From CAYRTD01 sp964426915 (GTDB taxonomy: Bacteria > Bacteroidota > Bacteroidia > Bacteroidales > GCA-2748055), in the NCBI GenBank assembly GCA_964426915.1, contig CAYRTD010000048.1, forward strand, positions 1 through 24,387: a stretch of 24,387 nt of DNA. The letters are read 5' to 3'. Under the pieces are notes generated by a model. It saw only the letters and a list, made by a program, of their open reading frames with translations, was not told where the DNA came from and did not search any database. Positions 1 through 7,727 of this stretch are shown here, one piece after another (the first letter of the stretch is position 1; the number at the start of each line of letters is the position of its first letter). Position numbers and translations under genes: made by a program.

Positions 1-148
1 CACGTTCAATAGTTTTCCATGCTTTTTCAGGACTTTTCCCGTTATCAGAATCATTACCACTGTTTGAAACAAAGTAATTCGTTGCTTCCAGATACTGGAT
101 TGTAAATATTAATAAGATTAATGCTAAAAATTTTCTTTTCATTCTCAT
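1..148 (-). CDS. Secreted parallel beta-helix-type protein, N-terminal fragment (runs off the left edge)
   Basis: Only the first 47-49 codons are in the window. Translation on the minus strand gives a basic N-terminus (MKRK), a hydrophobic signal-peptide core (FLALILLIFTI) and then NYFVSNSGNDSDNGKSPEKA. This closely matches the start of the complete neighbour at 666-2648 (YYVSNSGNDNNPG) and resembles 15484-18258 (HFVSPSGSDENNG). The motif is typical of the N-terminal cap of secreted right-handed parallel beta-helix proteins in Bacteroidota. Two in-frame ATGs, at 148 and 142, are both possible starts; no Shine-Dalgarno sequence separates them, so the longer is given. The fold is inferred from the N-terminal motif alone. 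The substrate and whether it is an enzyme are unknown. It is probably a tandem paralogue of the 666-2648 gene. Confidence 0.75.
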   Translation of the reverse strand, partial: MRMKRKFLALILLIFTIQYLEATNYFVSNSGNDSDNGKSPEKAWKTIER

Positions 149-170
149 ATTTTTTAATGCGTAAGACTAA

Positions 171-359
171 TTAGTGTCTGTCCATAATGTCCGATATCTG
201 CCCCGATAGCTATCGGGGCTGCAAAAATTTTAAATCCTCGAATACAATAGTATACTGCGGTTTAAAATTTTTGCGCGCCTTGATCTCGAACATTATGTTC
301 CGATAGCTATCGGAACAGACACCCGACTTTATTGACAGACTTATAGAATCAGACACTAA
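171..359. repeat. MITE-like element with terminal inverted repeats and internal palindromes
   Basis: The ends form a perfect 10-bp inverted repeat: TTAGTGTCTG at 171-180 and CAGACACTAA at 350-359. Inside are two perfect palindromes sharing the core CCGATAGCTATCGG (201-218, and a 20-bp version at 297-316). A 14-bp inverted repeat (GCAAAAATTTTAAA at 221-234, complement at 261-274) lies between them, and an outer pair CATAATG/CATTATG sits at 183-189 and 291-297. The right part (320-340) matches 19956-19976 at 18 of 21 positions, so the sequence belongs to a dispersed family. It encodes nothing, which fits a non-autonomous mobile element or composite relic. The IS family is not identified. Confidence 0.6.
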
Positions 360-546
360 AATAATATGAGATCCTCGTTCCGGGTATGCGTATTTATTAA
401 ATGAATAGAACTATTTATTCAGGATACATTATGTTGGGTTTTTTTATAAAAAATGGTGAGGAGATTTCTCAGTCATGAGGCTCTGGCTCTTATGTAACTT
501 CTTTTTTAAGTTATTTTTTTGGGGGGGGCTATATTGCCCGATAATG

Positions 547-568
547 AACTAAAAAGTGTTTTTTAGTT
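547..568. terminator. AT-rich hairpin, possible terminator for the minus-strand beta-helix gene
   Basis: AACTAAAAA (547-555) pairs perfectly with TTTTTAGTT (560-568) around a 4-nt loop. It lies about 100 nt beyond the stop codon of the 666-2648 gene. The stem is AT-only apart from one C-G pair and is not followed by a clean U-tract, so terminator function is weakly supported. It also resembles the hairpin at 2902-2971 and may be part of a diverged repeat copy. Confidence 0.3.
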
Positions 569-618
569 TTTGAATACATACAAATTGAAAGCATCCTTCT
601 GTTTAAACTATCGGACCG

Positions 619-652
619 GAATCGCATAACCGGATAGTACTGCATCCATGTT
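619..652 (-). repeat. 34-bp inverted repeat, copy A
   Basis: The reverse complement of this segment matches 2868-2901 at 32 of 34 positions, including the shared block CAGTACTATCCGGTTATGC. It ends 13 bp beyond the stop codon of the beta-helix gene, so the two copies bracket that gene in opposite orientation. Diverged similarity seems to continue outward from both copies (CAATTT followed by an ACTTTTTAG block). Confidence 0.75.
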
Positions 653-665
653 AATGACAGGTCTT

Positions 666-2648
666 TTATTTCCTGTAAAAAATCCTGGCAGTGAAAGGTT
701 CCATCTCAATTTGCCCTGAAATAATGCTTCCTGCAATATCCTGGTATGCCTCCTCCCCTATATCGAATTTTTTTGTTTGCCATGTATCATTAATCAGGAT
801 AAAAGAATCATCTTCCATTTGCCACCATTTATCTCCCTGAACCGGAACAATCGCCCTGGAATCCTGATCAACCTCCATGTCTTTTATCCAACTTTCAAGT
901 TCATAATCATTTGTAACTTTCTTTTTGTCGAATACATTAAATCTTTGCATTATCATTGGAGAAGCAGGACTTACATATAAATTAGAATCAATTGTACCCA
1001 GGGGAAAATCAAGGTTCAGGTGGTTTCCTAACTGGATGGCTCTCGCGTCTTCACCCAGCGGGTAAATTGTATTTTGCTTTATTTCAAAGTTTCCTCTTAT
1101 GGAATCAGCAGATCTTCTCCAAATACTTATTGAAATACCCTTATCCACATTATAGATAATATTATTTCTGACGTTATGACTGTGGGACAGGTCATTTAAT
1201 ATAATACCTGTCTGCGCGCCAACAAAAATATTGTCTTCAATAAGACAATTATTGGAGTAATTATCCATGTATAAGCATGTTATAATCTTATGATTCCCTG
1301 CACAGGAGGTCATATTTCCATGTACGTTGACCACAATGTTTTTCCTGAAAACACTATTATGGGTATAATCATATGTATTTCCCCAGCAATAAATACCTCC
1401 TCCGTCATTCATGGTTAAAACCGCATCGCGAACCACGTTGTATTCAATGATATTATAAGCTCCATCGGCTCTGATAGCCCCGTAACCGGTCGAGTCTATT
1501 CTATTGTTGGAAATGCTGTTATGCATAGCTATTCTTTTATACTCAGGCGATCTTCGCTCATTATTTTCAACACATATCGCCGTCCCGCTGTTAACACCAT
1601 CAAAGCCATGCCCGGCAATCATACCAATTCTCTTGATTCTGTTTTCAATGATTTTGCAATTTTGAGGTTCCAGTAGTGAAATACCCCTACCCAGTACATC
1701 CCCGATCTCGTTATGGCTAATTGTCCAGTTATTGGCGGCAGTGTCAGCATATATACCAAATACCTCAATATTGGAAAAATGGTTGTTTTTAATTTGGATG
1801 TTTTCACAAAACGCACCGGCGGTGATTGCTGATTCATAGAATTTTGTAAAAGACAAATCTTCAATAATAACATTTTTTAGTCCCTTTTTGATCCTGATCG
1901 CATTATCAAATATTGTCGCGTAAAATACTTCATTGCTAAAATCCTCATCCCATATTATAGATAATTCTTTATCGTTTGGATTATAATACCATTCTCCCAT
2001 CTGATTCATGAATGAAGGCAAATTTTCGAGGTAATACCCAAAATCAGGCTGGGCTGAATGCCATAAAACCGAGTCGAACTTAATCATTCGATTACTATGC
2101 TGTGTCACTTTCCTGATTTCCCATTGCCAGTTAACCGTTTGAATCCGTACGGTTGCGTCGATCAGTTCGGGCATTCCGGCCAGATCTTTCTCTGAAAGAG
2201 AAATACTATCACCATTTTCAATGAAATAGAAGCCAGTATCTGGACTTCTTGCCAGGTTTAAATACTCTTTATCATTAAACAGTAGCTTAACATCATCAGG
2301 CACTTCTGCCGAATAAAGGTTTTTACCTTTAGAATTCCAGTTGCTCACCGGAACGGCCCCCGTGATCTCGGGCTTATTTTTTTGTTCCCCGTAAGAAGAT
2401 ATGATGATTGGTTTCTTTTCTGTACCGGAATAATTCAGCACCAGTTCCCCCGGAAAAACATCTCCCCTCCGGAACAATACTTTATCTCCCGGTTTCAGTT
2501 TAATCCGGTTAATTCTGTCAATTGATTTAAATGGTTTGGTTACAGATGTCCCGGGATTATTATCATTACCACTATTCGATACATAATAGTCTGTTGAATG
2601 TACAACAAAAGGAAACATCAGTCCTATCAGAAAAAAGTATATTTTCAT
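666..2648 (-). CDS. Secreted right-handed parallel beta-helix protein, putative glycan-active enzyme
   Basis: The 660-aa protein begins with a signal peptide (about residues 1-18, MKIYFFLIGLMFPFVVHS). The cap motif YYVSNSGND follows (21-29), then KPFKSIDRIN and LKPGDKVLFRRGDVFPG. This start is common to secreted Bacteroidota beta-helix proteins related to polysaccharide lyases and GH28/GH120/GH141-type enzymes. From about residue 240 to 530, short Asn-rich coils (such as IEDNIFVGAQ, IRNN and ISNNRIDS patterns) indicate stacked beta-helix rungs. The C-terminus (EPFTARIFYRK) resembles the final beta-sandwich strand of such enzymes. There is no T9SS tail and no lipobox Cys, so it is probably periplasmic or freely secreted. 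The gene is divergent from the HTCS, a usual place for a PUL member under its control. Reaction and substrate are not determinable; PL and GH are both possible. No clear Shine-Dalgarno precedes the ATG, as is normal in the phylum. Confidence 0.85.
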   Translation of the reverse strand: MKIYFFLIGLMFPFVVHSTDYYVSNSGNDNNPGTSVTKPFKSIDRINRIKLKPGDKVLFRRGDVFPGELVLNYSGTEKKPIIISSYGEQKNKPEITGAVPVSNWNSKGKNLYSAEVPDDVKLLFNDKEYLNLARSPDTGFYFIENGDSISLSEKDLAGMPELIDATVRIQTVNWQWEIRKVTQHSNRMIKFDSVLWHSAQPDFGYYLENLPSFMNQMGEWYYNPNDKELSIIWDEDFSNEVFYATIFDNAIRIKKGLKNVIIEDLSFTKFYESAITAGAFCENIQIKNNHFSNIEVFGIYADTAANNWTISHNEIGDVLGRGISLLEPQNCKIIENRIKRIGMIAGHGFDGVNSGTAICVENNERRSPEYKRIAMHNSISNNRIDSTGYGAIRADGAYNIIEYNVVRDAVLTMNDGGGIYCWGNTYDYTHNSVFRKNIVVNVHGNMTSCAGNHKIITCLYMDNYSNNCLIEDNIFVGAQTGIILNDLSHSHNVRNNIIYNVDKGISISIWRRSADSIRGNFEIKQNTIYPLGEDARAIQLGNHLNLDFPLGTIDSNLYVSPASPMIMQRFNVFDKKKVTNDYELESWIKDMEVDQDSRAIVPVQGDKWWQMEDDSFILINDTWQTKKFDIGEEAYQDIAGSIISGQIEMEPFTARIFYRK

Positions 2649-2867
2649 TTTTACTTTGTTTTGTTATTTAGTGTTTTTTTGAATTTCCCGTAAAAATAGA
2701 ATAGTTATGCCCCGGAAAATATAACTATGAGCTATATAAATATGAATAATGTTTCAAGATTGAAATCAAAATACAATACTATATGGATCTAGCCCTAACC
2801 TGAATTCGTAAAAAGAGTCACTAACCTCAGGACATTCTTACCACGGGTTAAACCTTTGAGTGTTCGA

Positions 2868-2901
2868 AACATGGATACAGTACTATCCGGTTATGCAATT
2901 C
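2868..2901 (+). repeat. 34-bp inverted repeat, copy B
   Basis: Partner of 619-652, with two mismatches in 34 bp. It contains a small dyad, GGATA-(6 nt)-TATCC, so an operator is one reading. Others are the edge of an invertible or mobile segment, or a dispersed intergenic repeat that happens to occur in both flanks. Confidence 0.75.
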
Positions 2902-2971
2902 GAGTCTGTCTAAAAAGTATTTTTCAATTTTGGGTTACTTACAAATTGAAAAATACTTTTTAGACACCCTC
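2902..2971. repeat. 70-bp near-perfect palindromic element (hairpin)
   Basis: Arms of 29 bp (2902-2930 and 2943-2971) pair with only two mismatches around a 12-nt loop; the inner 24 bp are perfect and contain TAAAAAGTATTTTTCAATTT. The outer ends read GAG-nn-TGTCTAAAAAG on both strands, like the ends of a tiny MITE. It lies between two divergent promoters, where a terminator is not needed, so a mobile palindromic repeat is the more likely reading. It directly abuts the 34-bp repeat. Confidence 0.75.
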
Positions 2972-3077
2972 CTGAATACATTTCGCTTCTTACCCAGGCC
3001 CAATCAAATAAACAATCATTATTGAAACAAATAAATCTGATGCGAAACTTCTGTTAATAAAAATTCAAAATTTATTT

Positions 3078-3085
3078 TAACTTTG
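3078..3085 (+). promoter_or_regulatory. Candidate -7 element of the HTCS promoter
   Basis: TAACTTTG fits the Bacteroidota -7 consensus TAnnTTTG and lies 62 bp before the HTCS start codon. The expected -33 TTTG-like element is weak (TGTTAA near 3052). Confidence 0.45.
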
Positions 3086-3133
3086 AACAGGGTAGGTAGT
3101 CATTTTATACATCATCAGCAACTTGTATTAAAT

Positions 3134-3140
3134 GGAGGAG
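3134..3140 (+). promoter_or_regulatory. Strong Shine-Dalgarno of the HTCS gene
   Basis: GGAGGAG lies 7 nt before the ATG at 3148. So strong a site is uncommon in Bacteroidota, where most genes in this window have only an A-rich leader. It fixes the start of the HTCS. Confidence 0.7.
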
Positions 3141-3147
3141 CAGTTTC

Positions 3148-6100
3148 ATGAAAATCATTTTGAAGAGGACTTTTTTAAGTATCCTGTATATTTTAATTTT
3201 CCAGATAAATAGTGTTAGCCAGGAAACTCAGTTTGACTACCTTAAAGAACCTGTTGTTTTACCTGGCATTCAAATAAATTGTATTTTAAAAGATTCCCGG
3301 GGTTTTATATGGTTTGGAACTGAGCAGGGACTGGTAAAATATGACGGTTATGATTATATCACTTACAATCAGGTTACCGGGGAAAACAACAGCCTGAGCA
3401 GCCTGAAAATCAATGCCCTCATTGAGGACAAAAACAAAAAGTTATGGATTGGTACCTTTCAGGGAGGATTGAACTGTTTTGATCCGGTTACCGAGACTTT
3501 TCATAACTTTTTTTCCAGCAACCAGGATTCAATACACTTTAGCGGACAGGATATCAATGCCCTGGAATTGCAAGCGGATGGTACGCTTTGGATTGGTTAC
3601 AGAAATGGTGGACTTGACAGGTTCAATCCGGAAACGGGAAAAATAATAAACTACCGTAATCAACAGGGTAATAATGATAACATTATCAATACCGGTGTTT
3701 CTGCCCTTTTTTTTGATAGTAATGAAAATCTATGGATTGGAACCTGGGACAACGGGCTTGCCCTGCTGAAAAAAGAAGAAATCTCATCCGGATGGAAAAA
3801 GAACCCCGTATTTGAGGATCATTCATCCTATTACAACAATTCAAGGATCAATAAGATCTTCTCAATAAAAGAGGATAAGAATGGCCATATATGGCTAAGC
3901 TCATTTGGTGAAGGTATTTTTTATTATGAGCCCAACTCCGGGAGATACCAAAGCCTCCTAATACAAGATAATTCATTGCCGGTGAACAACTTTAACAGCA
4001 GGGATATGATTGTATTAGCTGACGGCAACCTGATTTGCGGAAATAATGTTCTTACCTTCTTAAACATCAATGAAATTAAAGATCATTTTTTTCCTTCAGC
4101 TAACACCGGAAATATAATACCTCCAGCTTCAACTTACTCTTTGTATCCGTTGTCAGAGAAATCAATGAACCCATTGATACATTCCTTTCTAATGGAAAAT
4201 GAAGATATTCTTTGGGTAGGGACAAATATCGGGGTTTACAAATTAACCCGGAAAAGATTTGAAGCCTTTCGCGTAACCGATGATCAATATGAAGTGGATA
4301 ATATAACAGCAGCAGCTATTACCCCGGAGAGGAAATTATACTTTTCACTCTGGAACCAGGGCATCTATTATACAGATATTCAAAACGGGGATATTCGTGA
4401 TGCTACTTATAGTAAATTAACTATTCCCGGCGTCAATATGAATGAAATAACAGCCATTACCCCGGGAATGAATGGCAATATCTGGTTCGCGGTGATGCAC
4501 GAGGGGATATACAAATACAATCCCTCATCTAAATTATTAACCTCATATAATAATGTTATTCAACACCAGGGAATAAGTGATATAAATTATTGTATAACAG
4601 CGACACTGGGACCGAACAACTCAATCTGGTTCGGAACCGCTGCTGGTCTGATTGTATATTATGCAGAAACTGATACTTTTTACTTTTTTTCAGAAGACCC
4701 ACAAGATCCAATATCGTTAAATAATGAATATATCAATTCAATTGCTTTCGGGGGAGACTCTGTTGTATGGCTTGGCACCCTCATGGGAGGATTAAATAAA
4801 GGAATAATAAATTCCAATGATCCCGGAAAAATAGCTTTTGAACATTTCACGTATAATTCTTCAGACCCAAAGAGCATTTCAGAAAACAATGTTTCATGTG
4901 TATATTTTTCCAGCATAGGAGATTTATGGGTAGGTACCGCGAATAACGGCCTGAATTTATATGACAGGAAAAATAACAACTTCAGGAGAATGTCTAAAGA
5001 CATGGGTCTGGAAAATAGCCAAATAAGTTCGATTCTCGAGGACAAACATCAAAAAATATGGGCAGCCACCAGGGCCGGTTTATCAAACTTAGACCCCTCT
5101 GATATGTCACTGATAAATTATTCCATTTCGCTTGATCAGCAAATTGTATACTTTAATAAAAATGCTGCATTTAATTTAGACAATCTGCTCATTTTCAGTA
5201 CACGTGAAAACTTTATCGCTTTTGATCCCGGCAAAATCCTGACACATTTGACCATGGACAAAGTCAGATTCACGGAATTCATGATCAACAATCAGGTTAT
5301 CTCACCGGGTAAAAAATACAACCAGAAAGTAGTACTCGAAAAGGGGCTTGACTTTACAGAACAAATAACCCTTAGGTATAACCATAATACATTTTCAATA
5401 AGATTTAGCCTGCTTGACTTCCTGGAACCAAACAAGAACCGATATTTTTACAAACTTGAAGGTTTTGATAAAGAATGGAGACAAGCCCCTGCACTCTTCA
5501 GACAAGCTGATTACACGAACCTTTCGCCCGGAGATTATGTTTTCAAGGTTAAAGCAATAAATGGTGATGGTTTTGAAACACCCGCGGAGAGAAATTTATC
5601 CGTCACCATTTTACCACCCTGGTACAAAAGTATAATTGCGGTAATTTTTTACATCTTGTCGCTTACAGCACTCACTTTTTTTATCCGGCAAATAACTGTA
5701 GCCCGGTTAAAATATATTAATGAAATAAATACCCGGAAACTTATCCATGAGAAGGATAATGAACTCAATACCGCCAAATTGAAGTTTTTCACTAATATTT
5801 CACATGAAATCAGAACTCCTGTAACGCTAATTCTTGCCCCACTGGAGACGTTATATCGAACAGTAAATGATGATTTCCTGAAAAATCAAATTGAGATCAT
5901 CCTTCGAAATGCAAGGAAACTAAACGGATTAATAAGTCAATTAATGGATTTCCGGAAGATTGAAACAGGTAAAATGACCTTAAAAGTAAATGAACATGAG
6001 ATAAACGCATTTATCAAAGAAATCCTGGAAGATTTCAAAGGCCCATGCGCTCAAAAAAATATCTCTATAGAATTTACCTCCGGTTCTGAAACAATAATGA

Positions 6101-7416
6101 CCTGGTTCGACTTTGAAAAAATGGAAAAGATCATACAAAACTTATTGTCAAATGCACTTAAATTTACTCCGGAAAACGGTCGCATTGAGGTCAAAACCTA
6201 CCTTTCAACAGAAAATCACATAAGTAAGGAAAGTGAGAGTTCTGTTCCCGAATACGCGGTGATTAAAATAAAAGACAATGGCATCGGAATTCCGGAAAAA
6301 CACCTTACTAAAATATTCGATCGCTTTTACCAGGTAGATAGGGAAAATGAGAAACATAATCCTGTTGGAACTGGTATAGGTCTGTCCATTGTGAAGGAAT
6401 TTGTATCATTACATCATGGCACGATCTACGCGGAGAGCATAGCTAATGTGGAAACTGTATTTACAATAAAATTACCACTTGGGAACAATCATTTTTCAGA
6501 AAGTGAATTATCCGACAAACCAGCAAAACCGGCTTCGGTTGAAAAAATGATTGAGAATTATGTTCCGGATAATTCTTTTCATTATTCTGATGATGTTCTG
6601 GAAGATTCAGCAAAATTCGTTTTGTTAATCGCAGAAGATAATGCGGAACTAAGATCATTTCTTAGAACTACACTGAACAGGGAATATAAAGTTTTAGAAG
6701 CTGAAAACGGGAGGATGGCATGGGATATCATTCTTAATAACTCTCCCGATATCGTTATATCGGATATCATGATGCCTGAAATGGATGGACTGGAATTAAC
6801 CGAAAAAATCAAAACAGATATAAAAACAAGTCACCTGCCAGTTATCCTGTTAACAGCTAAATCGGAAATTGAAGACAGGATAGCCGGATTAAAGACAGGG
6901 GCCGATTCGTATATCCCTAAACCTTTTCATCCGGAACACCTGAGGATTCGTATCAGAAAACTTATTGAACTCAGGAGAATGCTGAAGAAGAAATTTAGTC
7001 AGGACATTGGAATTAATGTGGAGACAATGAACCTTGGTTCACTGGATGCCGAATTTCTTAATAAATTGAATGACATTATCGAAAATAACCTGGGTGATTT
7101 CAACCTAAACATAGAAAAACTATGTCGGCATGTAGGAATGAGCCGTTCAAACATGTTTAAAAAGCTAAAAGCACTTACCGGTTTATCACCTACAGAATAT
7201 ATGAGAAACTTCAGGCTTAATAAAGCATTACGAATGATGATTGAAGATCGGAGCCTCAACATTTCGGATGTGGGCTATCGTGTCGGATTCAACTCACCTG
7301 CCTACTTCACACAAAGCTTCAGAAAGGTATATGGCAAAGCACCAAAAGAATTTGTTGAAGATTATTTAAAGAGAGAGAAGGATAAACATGTTAATGGGTC
7401 ACATTTGAACGACTAA
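3148..7416 (+). CDS. Hybrid two-component system sensor/regulator (HTCS) of the PUL
   Basis: The 1422-aa protein has the full HTCS architecture. A signal sequence (1-25) is followed by about 14 two-component-propeller (Reg_prop) repeats (30-735) with recurring LWIG motifs, forming a periplasmic double beta-propeller sensor. Next come a Y_Y_Y domain (about 745-825) and one membrane segment (about 828-848). The cytoplasmic part is a histidine kinase with H-box NISHEIRTP (His886), N-box NLLSNALKFTP and G-boxes DNGIGIP and GTGIGLSIV. A receiver domain follows, with acidic pair AEDN, phospho-acceptor Asp1206 in ISDIMMPEMDG and Lys1258 in PKPF. An AraC-type helix-turn-helix (about 1315-1405) ends it. 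All catalytic residues are present. HTCS proteins bind an oligosaccharide in the periplasm and activate the adjacent susCD operon, so this is the predicted activator of the downstream genes and perhaps of the divergent beta-helix gene. The ligand is unknown. Confidence 0.97.
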   Translation: MKIILKRTFLSILYILIFQINSVSQETQFDYLKEPVVLPGIQINCILKDSRGFIWFGTEQGLVKYDGYDYITYNQVTGENNSLSSLKINALIEDKNKKLWIGTFQGGLNCFDPVTETFHNFFSSNQDSIHFSGQDINALELQADGTLWIGYRNGGLDRFNPETGKIINYRNQQGNNDNIINTGVSALFFDSNENLWIGTWDNGLALLKKEEISSGWKKNPVFEDHSSYYNNSRINKIFSIKEDKNGHIWLSSFGEGIFYYEPNSGRYQSLLIQDNSLPVNNFNSRDMIVLADGNLICGNNVLTFLNINEIKDHFFPSANTGNIIPPASTYSLYPLSEKSMNPLIHSFLMENEDILWVGTNIGVYKLTRKRFEAFRVTDDQYEVDNITAAAITPERKLYFSLWNQGIYYTDIQNGDIRDATYSKLTIPGVNMNEITAITPGMNGNIWFAVMHEGIYKYNPSSKLLTSYNNVIQHQGISDINYCITATLGPNNSIWFGTAAGLIVYYAETDTFYFFSEDPQDPISLNNEYINSIAFGGDSVVWLGTLMGGLNKGIINSNDPGKIAFEHFTYNSSDPKSISENNVSCVYFSSIGDLWVGTANNGLNLYDRKNNNFRRMSKDMGLENSQISSILEDKHQKIWAATRAGLSNLDPSDMSLINYSISLDQQIVYFNKNAAFNLDNLLIFSTRENFIAFDPGKILTHLTMDKVRFTEFMINNQVISPGKKYNQKVVLEKGLDFTEQITLRYNHNTFSIRFSLLDFLEPNKNRYFYKLEGFDKEWRQAPALFRQADYTNLSPGDYVFKVKAINGDGFETPAERNLSVTILPPWYKSIIAVIFYILSLTALTFFIRQITVARLKYINEINTRKLIHEKDNELNTAKLKFFTNISHEIRTPVTLILAPLETLYRTVNDDFLKNQIEIILRNARKLNGLISQLMDFRKIETGKMTLKVNEHEINAFIKEILEDFKGPCAQKNISIEFTSGSETIMTWFDFEKMEKIIQNLLSNALKFTPENGRIEVKTYLSTENHISKESESSVPEYAVIKIKDNGIGIPEKHLTKIFDRFYQVDRENEKHNPVGTGIGLSIVKEFVSLHHGTIYAESIANVETVFTIKLPLGNNHFSESELSDKPAKPASVEKMIENYVPDNSFHYSDDVLEDSAKFVLLIAEDNAELRSFLRTTLNREYKVLEAENGRMAWDIILNNSPDIVISDIMMPEMDGLELTEKIKTDIKTSHLPVILLTAKSEIEDRIAGLKTGADSYIPKPFHPEHLRIRIRKLIELRRMLKKKFSQDIGINVETMNLGSLDAEFLNKLNDIIENNLGDFNLNIEKLCRHVGMSRSNMFKKLKALTGLSPTEYMRNFRLNKALRMMIEDRSLNISDVGYRVGFNSPAYFTQSFRKVYGKAPKEFVEDYLKREKDKHVNGSHLND

Positions 7417-7421
7417 TTTAA

Positions 7422-7430
7422 TTAGTGTCT
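7422..7430 (+). repeat. Solitary TTAGTGTCT motif
   Basis: Matches the terminal repeat of the 171-359 element (TTAGTGTCTG) at 9 bases, just after the HTCS stop. A 9-bp match alone is weak; it may be a relic end or chance. Confidence 0.2.
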
Positions 7431-7529
7431 TTACCCATTTTTGATAAAAAAAAACACATATTTTATATTCCCGATTTTTGGCTTATAGCTTTATCAACAT
7501 TATTTATATTCAACTTTCAAACTCTGCTA

Positions 7530-7537
7530 TACTTTTG
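7530..7537 (+). promoter_or_regulatory. Candidate -7 element of the susCD operon promoter
   Basis: TACTTTTG matches TAnnTTTG. It sits in the 311-bp spacer after the HTCS, 37 bp before the small ORF at 7575 and 190 bp before susC. No good -33 box is visible, which fits an activator-dependent (HTCS-driven) promoter. A transcript from here would include the small ORF. Confidence 0.45.
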
Positions 7538-7574
7538 GTGTTGAGATTAATCCTGTCAATAATATTTCAATAAT

Positions 7575-7688
7575 ATGTTCAAACGAAAACTGGAGAAAAA
7601 AGAAAATAAGTTGCTGGCAATTGAAATTGTCCTAAGATTAATCTTACTCGCAGCGGTTCTCAGCCTGGCTGCTATGTTTCTCTTTTAA
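7575..7688 (+). CDS. Small predicted single-pass membrane peptide, 37 aa
   Basis: An ATG-to-TAA frame in the HTCS-susC spacer encodes a basic, charged N-terminus (MFKRKLEKKENK) followed by a hydrophobic stretch rich in Leu, Ala, Ile and Val, with the core LILLAAVLSLAAMFLF at the C-terminus. That is the shape of a small inner-membrane peptide. It begins 38 bp after a good -7 box and ends 39 bp before susC, so it could be co-transcribed with susC. It is not a signal peptide of susC, which has its own. No Shine-Dalgarno is seen. I do not recognise a family. It could be a real small protein, a translated leader, or a chance frame. Confidence 0.45.
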   Translation: MFKRKLEKKENKLLAIEIVLRLILLAAVLSLAAMFLF

Positions 7689-7727
7689 CAATACTCAACT
7701 AACTGACAAATTAAAATTGCATACAAA

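Larger units (their letters stand above)
149..665. other. Intergenic region with repeats, about 517 bp
   Basis: This spacer lies between two minus-strand beta-helix genes. It holds a 189-bp element with terminal inverted repeats (171-359), a T7G8 homopolymer run (514-528), an AT-rich hairpin (547-568) and one arm of a long-distance inverted repeat (619-652). I see no convincing ORF in it. Confidence 0.7.
2649..3147. other. Divergent intergenic region between beta-helix gene and HTCS
   Basis: About 500 bp, AT-rich. It must hold the promoters of both divergent genes. Seen here are the second arm of the 34-bp inverted repeat (2868-2901), a 70-bp near-palindrome (2902-2971), a candidate HTCS -7 box (3078-3085) and its ribosome-binding site (3134-3140). 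I found no TAnnTTTG match on the minus strand for the beta-helix gene and no convincing ORF. Confidence 0.7.

Noticed and set aside
171..359. Palindromes as a CRISPR-like array
   Set aside because: Only two palindromic units, different flanks, no regular spacer length and no cas genes.
666..2648. Beta-helix gene as cargo of a complete transposon
   Set aside because: No transposase, integrase or invertase is encoded between or near the inverted repeats in this window; only the repeat structure itself can be claimed.
2907..2966. Hairpin as a rho-independent terminator
   Set aside because: It sits between divergent promoters with no convergent gene end nearby and lacks a U-tract outside the stem; a palindromic mobile repeat fits better.
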